Below the pieces are notes generated by a model that saw nothing but the letters and a program-made list of their open reading frames with translations, did no database searches and was not told where the DNA came from. The translations under genes were made by a program, and so were the position numbers. Of a stretch of 64,000 nt of DNA, positions 36,117-45,274 are shown in pieces (the stretch's first letter is position 1; each line of letters opens with the position of its first letter). The DNA is from Tardiphaga sp. P9-11 (GTDB lineage Bacteria > Pseudomonadota > Alphaproteobacteria > Rhizobiales > Xanthobacteraceae). The stretch spans positions 124,001-188,000 of the forward strand of contig NZ_NPKQ01000001.1 in NCBI RefSeq assembly GCF_008329525.1, in the 5' to 3' direction.

Positions 36117-36959
36117 ATGAACGCACCGCTCGCCCACCCAAAGCCCCGCGCTGCGGACAATGTGATCGAGCTCGAAAAGGTGCGCGTCACCTTCGGCACG
36201 GCGAAGAACGCAGTGACCGCGCTGGCCGAGACGTCGCTACGCATAGACAAAGGCGAATTCGTTGCACTGGTCGGCCCATCCGGCTGCGGCAAGTCGACAA
36301 TCCTAAAACTGGTCGCGGGCACGCTCGATGCGACCCAGGGTAACGTGTTCGTCGCCGGCCGCGAAATCGGTGCGGGCGCGGCGCGGATCGGCATGGCGTT
36401 CCAGAACCCCACGCTGCTGCCGTGGCTGAACATACGCGACAACGTAATGTTGCCGCTCAAGATCGTGCCACCGTTCAAGGAAAGCTTCAGCGCAAAGCGC
36501 AAGACCGAATATCGCGACCGCGTCGAGGCCTCTCTGACGCAGGTCGGCCTCGGCGGCTTCGGCGACAAGTTTCCCTGGCAGCTATCCGGCGGCATGCAGC
36601 AGCGTGCCTCGCTGTGCCGCGCACTGATCCACGATCCCACGCTGCTGCTGCTGGACGAGCCGTTCGGCGCGCTCGATCAGTTCACCCGCGAAGAATTGTG
36701 GGAGATCATGCAGAACCTGTGGATCGAGAAGCGTCCGACGGTGCTGCTGGTCACTCACGACCTCAAGGAAGCCGCCTATCTCGCCTCGCGCATCTGCGTG
36801 ATGCAGGCGCGGCCCGGTCGCATCGTCGATGATAGCGCGGTGCCGTTCGCGCGGCCGCGCACCATCGAAGTGTCGTTCGAACCGGATTTCGTCACGCTGA
36901 CCCAGCGCCTGCGCCAGCGCATCGTCGCGGCTCGCGCCGTTCAGGAGATCGTGTCATGA
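36117..36959 (+). CDS. ABC transporter ATPase (SsuB/TauB/NrtD type)
   Basis: This 280-residue ATPase contains Walker A GPSGCGKST (near residue 57), signature LSGGMQQR (near 157), Walker B LLLLDEPFGALD (near 177) and the HDLKEAAYL histidine loop. The GMQQR form of the signature and the FGALD ending are typical of importers for sulfonates, nitrate, taurine or thiamine precursors. It powers the permease encoded with a 4-base overlap downstream. The two NMT1-type binding proteins upstream should both feed this core. Confidence 0.9.
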   Translation: MNAPLAHPKPRAADNVIELEKVRVTFGTAKNAVTALAETSLRIDKGEFVALVGPSGCGKSTILKLVAGTLDATQGNVFVAGREIGAGAARIGMAFQNPTLLPWLNIRDNVMLPLKIVPPFKESFSAKRKTEYRDRVEASLTQVGLGGFGDKFPWQLSGGMQQRASLCRALIHDPTLLLLDEPFGALDQFTREELWEIMQNLWIEKRPTVLLVTHDLKEAAYLASRICVMQARPGRIVDDSAVPFARPRTIEVSFEPDFVTLTQRLRQRIVAARAVQEIVS

Positions 36960-37732
36960 GCGAACGCGTCCGCCGCCAGGTCATGTCCACCGCCTGCATC
37001 ATCGGCTTCTTCGTGTTGTGGGAAGTGCTGTGCCTGATGTTCCATGTCTCGGACATCGTGCTGCCGCGGCCGAGCCAGGTGCTTGCGACGCTGTGGACGC
37101 GCTTCCCAGCGATCTGGCCGCATGCGCTGCAGACGCTGTACACAACCATGGTTGGGTTCGGCTTCGGCATCGCGATCGGCATTCTGCTGGGCATGCTGAT
37201 CGGCTCGTCGAAGCTGGCCTATGACGTCGCCTATCCGATGCTGGTGGGATTCTCGTCAATCCCGAAAGTCGCGGTGGTGCCGATCTTCGTACTGTGGTTC
37301 GGCGCGGGCACCGTGCCGGCAATCCTCACCGCGATGATCATGTGCATCTTTCCGATCGTCGTGAACGTCGCCACCGGCCTTGCGGCGACGGAGCCCGAAT
37401 TGCAGGACGTCATGAAGACGCTGCGCGCGACCAAGCTGGAGATTCTTTGGAATGTCGGCCTGCCGCGGACGATGCCGTATTTCTTCGCCTCGTTGAAAGT
37501 AGCCGCAACACTCGCATTCGTAGGCACGGTAATCTCCGAGACGGTCGCGTCGAATCGCGGCATCGGCAACCTGATGATGATTGCCTCGTCCAGCTTCGAT
37601 GTGCCGCTGGTGTTCGCCGGCCTGTTCATTCTGGCTGCATTGGGCGTCGGTTTGTATATTGTGTTCTCGCTGATCGAGGCGCGCGTCACCGGCTGGGCCG
37701 TGCGCAGCGACAGTTTCGCCTCCGGCGGCTGA
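36956..37732 (+). CDS. ABC transporter permease (SsuC/TauC type)
   Basis: This 258-residue inner-membrane protein has about six hydrophobic helices and the EAA-type coupling loop ELQDVMKTLRATKLEILWNVGLP (near residue 150, shown in part) that docks on the ATPase. It probably forms a homodimeric channel. It overlaps the ATPase gene by four bases and is followed 14 bases later by the formamidase gene. The importer class moves small anionic or neutral heteroatom compounds; the surrounding hydrolases point to a cyclic nitrogen compound. Confidence 0.9.
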   Translation: MSERVRRQVMSTACIIGFFVLWEVLCLMFHVSDIVLPRPSQVLATLWTRFPAIWPHALQTLYTTMVGFGFGIAIGILLGMLIGSSKLAYDVAYPMLVGFSSIPKVAVVPIFVLWFGAGTVPAILTAMIMCIFPIVVNVATGLAATEPELQDVMKTLRATKLEILWNVGLPRTMPYFFASLKVAATLAFVGTVISETVASNRGIGNLMMIASSSFDVPLVFAGLFILAALGVGLYIVFSLIEARVTGWAVRSDSFASGG

Positions 37733-37746
37733 ACACAGGACATTCC

Positions 37747-38694
37747 ATGACGCAGACATTGCTTCCGAGCCCGACGACCGTTCATTGGGGTTATTTCGAC
37801 GCCACGCTGAAGCCAATCGCTACCATTGAGCCCGGCGAGACGGTCACGATCACCAGCGTGAGCGGTGCCACCGAGCATTTGCCAACCGACGATCGCATGA
37901 CGATCCGCCCCGAACTGCTCGCCATTGGCGAGGAGGTCAAGCGCGACTTGGGACCGCATATTCTCACCGGGCCCGTCGCCATCCGCGGCGCCATGCCGGG
38001 CGACGCGCTGCGTGTCGAGATTCGCGACGTCCAGCTGGCGGACGACTGGGGCTACATGCTGTTCAAGCCTGGCATGGGAACGCTGCCCGACGACTTTGAT
38101 TCGTTCCGCCGCATCCATATCGGCCTCGACCGTGCCAGCGGCGCAGTGAAGACCCCATGGGGAACGACATTGCAGGCACAACCGTTCTTCGGTGTGATGG
38201 GTGTCGCACCGAAGCCGTCGGCGGGGCGCGCCAGTTCAACGATGCCGTCTCACTTCGGCGGTAACATGGACAACAAGGAACTCGGCGCCGGCAGCGTGCT
38301 GTATCTGCCGGTCTGGAACGAGGGCGGACTGTTCTCATGCGGCGACGGCCATGCCGTGCAGGGCGACGGCGAAGTCTGCGTCACCGCAGTCGAGACCGGC
38401 CTCACCGGCACCTTCAAGATCGACCTCGTCAAGAATGCGCAGCTCGAGGCGCCCTATGCCGAAACCAAAGATCACCTGATCACGATGGCCTTCGATTCTG
38501 ATCTCGACGAAGCTGCGCGCGTGGCGCTGCGCCGGATGATCGCCATGATCGTGGCGCGCACAACGCTCACGAAGGAGGAGGCGTACTTCCTCTGTAGCCT
38601 GTCGGCAGATGTCCGCGTTACCCAGCTCGTCAACCTTGAGAAGGGCATCCACGTAATGATGCCGCATGCGGTACTGAACCAGTCGAAGCGCTAG
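37747..38694 (+). CDS. Acetamidase/formamidase family protein
   Basis: This 315-residue protein matches the FmdA/AmdA family, which hydrolyses formamide or short amides to the acid and ammonia in the cytoplasm. The start LLPSPTTVHWGYFDATLKP, the motif SGATEHLP, GVMGVAP in the middle and MPSHFGGNMDNKEL are family landmarks. It starts at the ATG at 37747, 14 bases after the permease stop. As last gene of the operon it may release ammonia from an amide produced by ring opening. Its stop overlaps the stop of the convergent nitrilase gene. Confidence 0.87.
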   Translation: MTQTLLPSPTTVHWGYFDATLKPIATIEPGETVTITSVSGATEHLPTDDRMTIRPELLAIGEEVKRDLGPHILTGPVAIRGAMPGDALRVEIRDVQLADDWGYMLFKPGMGTLPDDFDSFRRIHIGLDRASGAVKTPWGTTLQAQPFFGVMGVAPKPSAGRASSTMPSHFGGNMDNKELGAGSVLYLPVWNEGGLFSCGDGHAVQGDGEVCVTAVETGLTGTFKIDLVKNAQLEAPYAETKDHLITMAFDSDLDEAARVALRRMIAMIVARTTLTKEEAYFLCSLSADVRVTQLVNLEKGIHVMMPHAVLNQSKR

Positions 38695-39710
38695 ATCACG
38701 CGTTCGACCGGCTCCGGAGTGGTGTTCTCGTCATCAAGCTGCTCGACGAAAGTCGCAGGCACGAGACGTTTGCGGTTGATCGTCAGGTCGAACACGTCGA
38801 AACGATTGTAGTAACCGACCACGTCGTGAAACTGCTTTGGCTCGATGCAGCGGCGCAGGTCGAACTCGGCATAGGCGATGCCTTCCTCATCCTGCAGCGT
38901 ATCGCCGAGTACTTCGCCGGTGGGATCGACGAAGAAGCTGGCGGCGCGTTGCGTGCGATCGATCACATCGACCACGTCGGGATCCCGCGCGATCAGGAAG
39001 TCGCGCATTGCCTTGTCCATATAACCGGCGGTGACGATGCCGAAGGCCTTGGCCTCGAACGAATGCGCGCTGGCACGAATGCGATTGGCTGCAACATTGT
39101 TGAAATTGCCGCCACTGCTCGGCTTACGCGTCGGCCACATCGGCGGCCAGCTTGAAATGTGAATCTGCTCGGCCTGCGCCATCAGCGCATAGCGGGCCAG
39201 CGGATTGGTATTCTCGCCGCAGATGAGATTGCCGACACGGCCCACGGGCGTATCGGCGACACGGAGGCCCGCACCATCGCCTGCAGCCCAGATCAGCTTC
39301 TCATAGAAGGTCGGCACCAGCTTGCGGTGATGATTGAGAATGCTGCCATCCGGCCCAATCAGGATATTGCTGTTCCAGATCAGGCCGACGCTGACCGGCG
39401 AGCTTTCGCTGATCCCCATCGAAACAGTCACGCCGAGCGCCCGTGCCTCGTTGCGCAGCGCCGTCATTTCCGGACCCGCAATCGAGACCGACTGCTCGGC
39501 CATCAACACGAAAAGATCGTGGTTCTCGATCGGCGCCCACAGGGCGGCCCAGACCGGGAATGCCGGGATATAGGTCTCAGGAAAGGCAATCAGCTGCGCG
39601 CCCGCGGCAGCAGCCTCGCGAATGATCGAAATCGCCTTCGCCGTGGTGGCCGCGCGATCGAGAAATACCGGCGCAGCGTGGACCGCAGCGACTTTAACCA
39701 GTGACGACAT
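38691..39710 (-). CDS. Nitrilase / carbon-nitrogen hydrolase family protein
   Basis: This 339-residue enzyme has the complete nitrilase-superfamily triad: Glu45 in FPETYIP, Lys130 in HHRKLVPTFYEKL and the nucleophile Cys164 in NLICGENTNP. The Cys-Gly-Glu-Asn context resembles the nitrilase branch more than amidases, but it is not the CWEN of well-studied nitrilases, so nitrile hydrolysis is likely, not proven. I start at the ATG at 39710 because the GAGGA site lies nine bases upstream; an ATG two codons earlier is too close to it. It converges on the formamidase gene, sharing the four bases CTAG in both stops. Confidence 0.87.
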   Translation of the reverse strand: MSSLVKVAAVHAAPVFLDRAATTAKAISIIREAAAAGAQLIAFPETYIPAFPVWAALWAPIENHDLFVLMAEQSVSIAGPEMTALRNEARALGVTVSMGISESSPVSVGLIWNSNILIGPDGSILNHHRKLVPTFYEKLIWAAGDGAGLRVADTPVGRVGNLICGENTNPLARYALMAQAEQIHISSWPPMWPTRKPSSGGNFNNVAANRIRASAHSFEAKAFGIVTAGYMDKAMRDFLIARDPDVVDVIDRTQRAASFFVDPTGEVLGDTLQDEEGIAYAEFDLRRCIEPKQFHDVVGYYNRFDVFDLTINRKRLVPATFVEQLDDENTTPEPVERVI

Positions 39711-39899
39711 CGTCATTCTTCCTCTTGCATCGATGCAGCAACATCTCCGGCCGATCGGAAGGCTCGAAAACGTCACTGAACCATGTTCGGGGGAGAACCT
39801 ATCCATTCGGGGCCGCGGGACCACAGGGCATTTCTGCAACCCGGGGTGCACGGACCACCATGCTTCGAGGATCGACCGGGTCTGGCTGGGCGCTTCGCT

Positions 39900-40208
39900 T
39901 CACCACGTCTGATTGCGGGAGTTGTCGCCGATGCCGTAGCCATAGCTGGTCGGCGCACTCGCATAGGAATCCATCGACCGCACCGGCAGAGCAACGGAAG
40001 GAATAGTCACGCGAGCGGGAGCATGGACATGTCGCTGCACGCGGCGGGCTGCGCTGATATCGGTCGCCAATCGTGGATCTCCGATCCAGCGATAGGCCTT
40101 GTCGGATGCCGAGCTCTCCACCATGGAGGTCAACATCACGAAAGCCACGGACGCGGGCACCAGGAGCCACCGCCGGGCCGATTTCATCATCGTCTTGCGC
40201 GCAGACAT
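39900..40208 (-). CDS. Small exported hypothetical protein
   Basis: This 102-residue protein has a clear signal peptide (positively charged start MSARKTMMKSARR, hydrophobic core LLVPASVAFVMLTSM, cleavage near residue 34) and a short mature part rich in Ser, Ala, Arg and Tyr, ending YGYGIGDNSRNQTW. I recognise no domain. It is probably periplasmic. It is on the same strand as the nitrilase gene but separated by about 190 bases, and an AraC-type gene lies upstream. Confidence 0.55.
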   Translation of the reverse strand: MSARKTMMKSARRWLLVPASVAFVMLTSMVESSASDKAYRWIGDPRLATDISAARRVQRHVHAPARVTIPSVALPVRSMDSYASAPTSYGYGIGDNSRNQTW

Positions 40209-40340
40209 TTGAGCGATCCTTTCATCGTGGTTGAGGTAGCGAGATATCTTCGGATGGAGCGTCGATGCGGACTATTCGTCAAAGGCGAGGACGATCATGC
40301 AGGCGTCCGTGGCCCGTTTTCGAATACTCCAGAGCGAGCA

Positions 40341-40898
40341 TCACTGCTGTGTTGCGAGTGCGGACATCATCATGTTGTCGCGGCGCCAGACGTTGGGACT
40401 GGCCCCGGTCGCGCGGCGAAACTGGCGACACATGTGGGCCTGATCGGAAAAACCACAATCGATGGCGATCTCGCAAAGCGACTTGCTGCTGGATGTCATC
40501 AGCTCCATCGCACGCGTCAGACGGCGGGAGACGATATAGGCATGGGGAGACTGTCCGAACGTGGTCTTGAACGCATTGGAGAAATAACCGCAACTCAGGC
40601 GAGCTAGACTCGCGAGATCCGATACTTGGATGGCTTCATCCAGATTTGAGTCAATGTGGCACTTGATCCGCTCCGCCTGCCAGCGTGCGAGGCCGCCCCT
40701 CGCGGGGCTGATAGGCGACAGTCGGGAGGGGGCCTCGAGCAGCGATGCGGCCTGCCTGATGCAGCGAAGAGCCGCACCGACATCCGATCCAATCGCCTGC
40801 CGTGCATCTAGCAGGAGCTGGGTGACCGTCGTAGAGCTTGCGTCAGACAATACACCGGCAAACGAGTCAGAATTCTGGGACTGTGAATCGAGCAGCAT
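40341..40898 (-). CDS. AraC family transcriptional regulator
   Basis: This 185-residue regulator carries a C-terminal double helix-turn-helix of the AraC/XylS type: QVSDLASLARLSCGYFSNAFKTTFG... and EIAIDCGFSDQAHMCRQFRRATGASPNVWRR. The N-terminal ~80 residues are short and have no cupin or GATase-like domain, so it may respond to a partner or act constitutively. I start at the ATG at 40898, which follows AAAGGAGA; the frame opens 19 codons earlier at 40955. It is divergent from the sensor kinase gene, suggesting it belongs to the same signalling group. Confidence 0.85.
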   Translation of the reverse strand: MLLDSQSQNSDSFAGVLSDASSTTVTQLLLDARQAIGSDVGAALRCIRQAASLLEAPSRLSPISPARGGLARWQAERIKCHIDSNLDEAIQVSDLASLARLSCGYFSNAFKTTFGQSPHAYIVSRRLTRAMELMTSSSKSLCEIAIDCGFSDQAHMCRQFRRATGASPNVWRRDNMMMSALATQQ

Positions 40899-41122
40899 AT
40901 CGGTCTCCTTTGGGTGGTGAATGCCATCGACATCGCGATGACTTCGACGATCCAAGGATGAGAGATTCCGGCCGCGGTAACCATTCTACGAGGATAAAGA
41001 TTCAAGAAACAAAGGTAATCCCGCCCTATACCAAGGTTTATCCTGGGCGAGACACCACCTAGTTCGGACGGCTTCACCATTCCCTGCAGGACGCATACCC
41101 TGCTTCCTATTTTGCGGCTCAA

Positions 41123-42670
41123 ATGACCAATTCTGATCGGGTGCAACGCCCCTCACAGCTGCCCATGGCCATTGCGACAGCTATCCTCGCCGGAGGCATT
41201 TTCGCGTTCGACGCCTTCAGCACATTTGAGATCGCCGTCGCGGCGCTTTATATCGTCGTGCTGCTGATGGCGCTCCGTTTCACCAATGTCACGGGCATCA
41301 TCCTGATCGCCCTCGGTTGCATCGGCCTGACAATCCTCGGCTATCTGATCGGCCACGCGAACGACCCCAATGAGGGAGCCATGCTGCGCGGCGCCGTCAG
41401 CGCGCTCGCCATTGCCATCGCGGCCGTGCTCTGCGTCCAGATCAGGATGTCGGACACAAAGCTCCGGCAGAGCGAAGAGCGCTATCGCAACATCTTTCAG
41501 AGCACGAATGTCGCCGTCTGGGAGCAGGACTTTACGGAAGCGGCCAATGCCTGCGCGCCGATCCTGCAACAAGGCATTCCCCGATTGCGCGACTATCTCA
41601 TCGCCAATGAGGGCTTCCTCAAGCATTGCCTGTTTCTGGTGCGGACCATCGACGCGAATGACGCGGCGAAGCAATTGATCGGCGATCTCAACCAGAGGAA
41701 CGTTCAGCAGTCCTGGGATGCGGCCCTTGAGCCGGAGACTTTGGCTGCCTTTCGCGAAATCCTGCTCGCATTCCTTGCGGGAGAGAGTTCTTTCACGACT
41801 GAAGCGGCCATCCGCGCCGTCAACGGCGAGTTGCGCACCACCATCGTCACGGCAACCTTCCCCACCGATCGATCCCGTTCCGTCCTGATCAATTCGCTTG
41901 ATGTCACCGCCAAGATAGCCGCCGAGCAAGCGCTCCAGCAGAGCATCGCAGAGCTCACCCGCGTGTCGCGCATCGCGACCTTGGGTGCCCTGACGGCATC
42001 GATCGGCCATGAGGTCAACCAGCCACTTGCCGCCGTGGTGACCAATGCAGAGGCGGCCTTGCGCTGGCTGTCGCGGGAACGGCCTGATATCGGCGAAACC
42101 ACGGCCTGCCTCAAGGAAGTCGTGCAGGAGGGGCGCAGGGCCGGCGACATCATTCACCGGCTGAGGTCGCTCGCCGTGAAGGGCGAGTTGGCGCGCGGCC
42201 GGGTCGACGTCAATGCCATCGTCACGCAGGTGCTGGCGATGGTTCAGCGCGATCTGGCACAGCACCAGATTTCAGCAGTCCTCGACCTGACACCCGATCT
42301 GCCCACCATCGCCGGCGACGAAGTACAGCTTCAGCAGGTACTGATGAATCTCGTCAATAACGCCGTCCACGCCATGAAGGCGAGTACGACGAAAGAGCTG
42401 AAAGTGTGGTCGGCATCGGACGCGGCACGAGGAATTCTCGTCTCAGTGCGCGATTCGGGATCAGGCATCCCGGATGACCATATGCAACGCCTGTTCGCGC
42501 CGTTCTTCACGACAAAGGCCGAGGGGATGGGCATCGGCCTCTCGATCTCCCGATCCATCATCGAGTCGCATCACGGGCGCATCTGGGCGGAACGAAACGA
42601 GAGTGGTGGAACCACCTTTCATTTCATGATACCGACAGCCACCGCAGAAGGACCCGGCAACCTTGCCTAA
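41123..42670 (+). CDS. Membrane-bound sensor histidine kinase with PAS-like region
   Basis: This 515-residue kinase has an N-terminal membrane part with about four helices (residues 15-108), a PAS-like sensory region (from LRQSEERYRNIFQSTNVAVWEQD to about residue 265), and a FixL/TodS-type kinase core. The phospho-acceptor is His296 in SIGHEVNQPLAA, followed by the N-box LVNNAVHAMK, G1 RDSGSGIP, F-box FAPFFTTK and G2 GMGIGLSI. It autophosphorylates on an unknown signal and should phosphorylate the FixJ-like regulator whose gene overlaps it by eight bases. The PAS-like region has no obvious heme histidine, so oxygen sensing is not supported. Confidence 0.9.
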   Translation: MTNSDRVQRPSQLPMAIATAILAGGIFAFDAFSTFEIAVAALYIVVLLMALRFTNVTGIILIALGCIGLTILGYLIGHANDPNEGAMLRGAVSALAIAIAAVLCVQIRMSDTKLRQSEERYRNIFQSTNVAVWEQDFTEAANACAPILQQGIPRLRDYLIANEGFLKHCLFLVRTIDANDAAKQLIGDLNQRNVQQSWDAALEPETLAAFREILLAFLAGESSFTTEAAIRAVNGELRTTIVTATFPTDRSRSVLINSLDVTAKIAAEQALQQSIAELTRVSRIATLGALTASIGHEVNQPLAAVVTNAEAALRWLSRERPDIGETTACLKEVVQEGRRAGDIIHRLRSLAVKGELARGRVDVNAIVTQVLAMVQRDLAQHQISAVLDLTPDLPTIAGDEVQLQQVLMNLVNNAVHAMKASTTKELKVWSASDAARGILVSVRDSGSGIPDDHMQRLFAPFFTTKAEGMGIGLSISRSIIESHHGRIWAERNESGGTTFHFMIPTATAEGPGNLA

Positions 42671-43304
42671 CGACGCAGAAGCACCTTTGGTCGTCGTCGT
42701 GGACGACGAAGCCGCCATCCGCACCGCGGTCGGCAGTCTGCTGCGCTCGGTTGGATATGAAGTCAGCTTCGCCTCCTCGGCGGTCGAGCTTCTTGAGAGC
42801 GACATTCTCACCAAGGCCAGTTGCCTCGTCCTCGATATCCGGCTGCCGATCGTCAGCGGCCTCGATTTTCAGAAGCGTCTAGCGGACCTTGGCGGCAATA
42901 CGCCTATCGTCTTCATGACCGGGCATGCCGATGTGCCTATGACGGTACGCGCCATGAAGGCCGGAGCCGTCGATTTTCTCGCCAAGCCGTTTCGCGATCA
43001 GGAAATGCTCGATGCCGTCGCCGGCGCCGTGGAGCGCGATCGTAAGGCGCGGCAGGAGCGCGACGGACTGGCCGATATCAAGGAGCGTTTCGGCACATTG
43101 AGTTCACGCGAACGCGAGGTCATGGAACTGGCCACCGCGGGCTTGCTGAACAAGCAGATCGCGGCGAAGCTGAACCTCAGCGAAATTACGGTTAAGATTC
43201 ATCGCGGCAAGATGATGAAGAAGATGGATGCGAAATCCTTCGCCTCTCTGGTGCGCATGGCCGAGGCCATCGGTATGAAACCAGCTCCCGGTACCTCCCG
43301 ATAA
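42663..43304 (+). CDS. FixJ/NarL-type response regulator
   Basis: This 213-residue protein joins a receiver domain (acidic VVVVDDEAAIR near residue 12, phospho-acceptor Asp in LDIRLPIVSG near residue 60, Lys in FLAKPFRDQEM near 108) to a LuxR-type helix-turn-helix (LSSREREVMELATAGLLNKQIA...LNLSEITVKIH). Phosphorylation by the kinase encoded just upstream should release the DNA-binding domain. Its start overlaps the kinase gene by eight bases. Confidence 0.9.
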   Translation: MPNDAEAPLVVVVDDEAAIRTAVGSLLRSVGYEVSFASSAVELLESDILTKASCLVLDIRLPIVSGLDFQKRLADLGGNTPIVFMTGHADVPMTVRAMKAGAVDFLAKPFRDQEMLDAVAGAVERDRKARQERDGLADIKERFGTLSSREREVMELATAGLLNKQIAAKLNLSEITVKIHRGKMMKKMDAKSFASLVRMAEAIGMKPAPGTSR

Positions 43305-43391
43305 ACCTCAGTATAATTTCGCTGCACCGCGTTATTTGACAGTGTTCCGAGCGAAACGGCTCAACACTGGGGTCGCTGTCAAAGCCGCCGT

Positions 43392-43769
43392 GTGGAGATT
43401 ACGTTGAACTCTGAACATGCCATTGCCATCATCGACGATTCCTCGTCGGTTCGCCGCGCGCTTGAAAGCCTGCTGCGATCGCTGGGCTTCGCTGTCCTCA
43501 GCTTCGAATCCGCCGAAGCGTTTCTGACGTCGCCGTTGGCCCTCGATACGTCCTGCGTAGTGACCGACGTCGAAATGCCCGGCCTGACCGGCATCGACCT
43601 CTATGAAAAAATGCGTTCGGACAAGAACGAGACGCCGGTCATTTTCATCACTGCCAATTCCGAGCAGAAAGTGCGTCAGCGGCTGGGCGACGAACCCTGC
43701 GTCCTCAACAAGCCGTTTGAAGTTGACGAACTTGCCGACTGCATCAACCGGGCTATCGCGACGTCGTAG
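43392..43769 (+). CDS. Single-domain response regulator (receiver only)
   Basis: This ~125-residue protein is a receiver with no output domain: acidic IIDDSSSVRRAL, phospho-acceptor Asp in VTDVEMPGLTG, Thr/Ser in VIFITANS and Lys in VLNKPFEVD. The first possible start is the GTG at 43392; the TTG at 43404 lies six bases after GGAG and gives a standard receiver N-terminus, so it may be the true one. It lies 87 bases after the FixJ-like gene. It could compete for the phosphoryl group of the kinase (a phosphate sink) or signal by protein contact. Confidence 0.85.
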   Translation: MEITLNSEHAIAIIDDSSSVRRALESLLRSLGFAVLSFESAEAFLTSPLALDTSCVVTDVEMPGLTGIDLYEKMRSDKNETPVIFITANSEQKVRQRLGDEPCVLNKPFEVDELADCINRAIATS

Positions 43770-43907
43770 GCGTCCATACACCGGTCTCTCCTAACTGCGC
43801 CGATCCCCCATGGATGATGGGCACGCATGCCCTGCACGCCGTCACGCAGCGGTTTTAACCCGCGTGGGTGTCGGATAGTGTGCGCGCACTTGCATGGGGG
43901 GAATGAC

Positions 43908-45212
43908 ATGAGCTTATCCGGAATATTTGCACGCGTCGTCGCGGTGATCGGTGGCGCGGCGCTGCAGTGGCGCCGCCTGCAGGGTACTCCGCACGCGCCC
44001 GCCTGGGGCAGCGCGCCGATGGTGCCGGAAGCAAAGCCGCAAGGTGCCATCCCCACATTGAAGATGCCGACCGCCCAAGGCTGGGCCGCGGGGCAGAAGC
44101 CCGTGGTCGCGCCGGGGCTCAAGGTCAACGCCTTTGCGAGCGGCCTGAAACATCCGCGCTGGATCAATGTGCTGCCCAATGGCGACGTCCTCATCGCCGA
44201 GGCGACGCAGGTTGCAGGCCCGGTACGCAACATGTTCGGCTATGCGATGCAGGCCACAATGCGACGGGCCGCCGCGCTTGGCACCAGCGCCAACCGCATC
44301 ACGCTGCTCCGCGACCGGGACGGCGACGGCGTCGCCGAGACGAGTCAGACCTTCATGGAGGGGCTGAACCAGCCGTTCGGCATGGCGCTGCTGGGCGACA
44401 CATTCTATGTCGGCAATGTCGATGGCGTCGTGGCCTTCCCCTATGTGGCGGGCGCAGACAGCATCACCGCGCCGGGCAAGAAACTCACCAACTTCAAGTC
44501 GGGCGGTCACTGGACGCGGAGCATCCTGCCGAGCCCGGATGGCAGCAAGCTCTATATCGGCGTCGGCTCGCTGAGCAATATCGCCGAAGGCGGCATGGAG
44601 GTCGAAGAAGGCCGCGCGGCTGTCTATGAGCTCGATATCGCCAGTGGCAAGAGCCGCATCTTCGGCGCCGGCTTGCGCAACCCCGTCGGCCTCGCATGGG
44701 AACCGACGACCGGCACGCTGTGGACCGTGGTCAATGAGCGCGACGGCCTCGGCGACGAGACGCCGCCGGATTATCTGACCTCGGTGCGCGATGGCGGCTT
44801 TTATGGCTGGCCCTATTGCTACTGGGGCAAGACAGTCGACGACCGCGTGCCGCAGGATCCGGCGCTGGTCGCCACCGCGATCACGCCCGATTACGCACTG
44901 GGCGGCCATACCGCATCGCTCGGATTGTGCTGGCTACCCGCGGGCACGCTGCCGGGATTTCCGGACGGCATGGTCATCGGCCAGCACGGCTCGTGGAATC
45001 GCAGCACGCTCAGCGGCTACAAGGTCGTCTTCATCCCGTTCGTGAACGGCAAGCCGTCCGGACCGCCGCGGGATATCCTGTCGGGCTTCCTCGCGCCCGA
45101 CGAGAAAGTGTCCTATGGACGCCCTGTCGGCGTCACCCTCACCCCGGACGGCGCGTTGCTGGTGGCCGACGATGTGGGCGATGTCATCTGGCGTGTGACG
45201 GCCGCGGCCTAA
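43908..45212 (+). CDS. Sorbosone/glucose dehydrogenase-like beta-propeller protein
   Basis: This 434-residue protein has a short hydrophobic N-terminal stretch (FARVVAVIGGAAL) that may be a membrane anchor or signal, and then a six-bladed propeller of the GSDH/sorbosone-dehydrogenase type: GLKHPRWINVLPNGDVLIAE, HWTRSILPSPDG, GLRNPVGLAWEP and YGRPVGVTLTPDGALLVADD. Relatives use PQQ to oxidise sugars in the periplasm. I start at the ATG at 43908 after a GGGGGGA site; the frame opens at 43827 without support. No PQQ synthesis genes are nearby. A long hairpin follows the stop. Confidence 0.84.
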   Translation: MSLSGIFARVVAVIGGAALQWRRLQGTPHAPAWGSAPMVPEAKPQGAIPTLKMPTAQGWAAGQKPVVAPGLKVNAFASGLKHPRWINVLPNGDVLIAEATQVAGPVRNMFGYAMQATMRRAAALGTSANRITLLRDRDGDGVAETSQTFMEGLNQPFGMALLGDTFYVGNVDGVVAFPYVAGADSITAPGKKLTNFKSGGHWTRSILPSPDGSKLYIGVGSLSNIAEGGMEVEEGRAAVYELDIASGKSRIFGAGLRNPVGLAWEPTTGTLWTVVNERDGLGDETPPDYLTSVRDGGFYGWPYCYWGKTVDDRVPQDPALVATAITPDYALGGHTASLGLCWLPAGTLPGFPDGMVIGQHGSWNRSTLSGYKVVFIPFVNGKPSGPPRDILSGFLAPDEKVSYGRPVGVTLTPDGALLVADDVGDVIWRVTAAA

Positions 45213-45237
45213 GGGCGCGGAATAGTCCGGTGGGCTC

Positions 45238-45266
45238 GTGGAGCACGCGTTAGTCGCGCGCTCCAC
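45238..45266. terminator. Long hairpin between convergent genes
   Basis: GTGGAGCACGCG at 45238-45249 pairs with CGCGCGCTCCAC at 45255-45266 with a single mismatch and a 5-base loop. It sits in the 62-base gap between the convergent sorbosone-dehydrogenase-like and mmsA genes and can act on both strands. There is no T tract. Confidence 0.6.
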
Positions 45267-45274
45267 GCTCCGAC

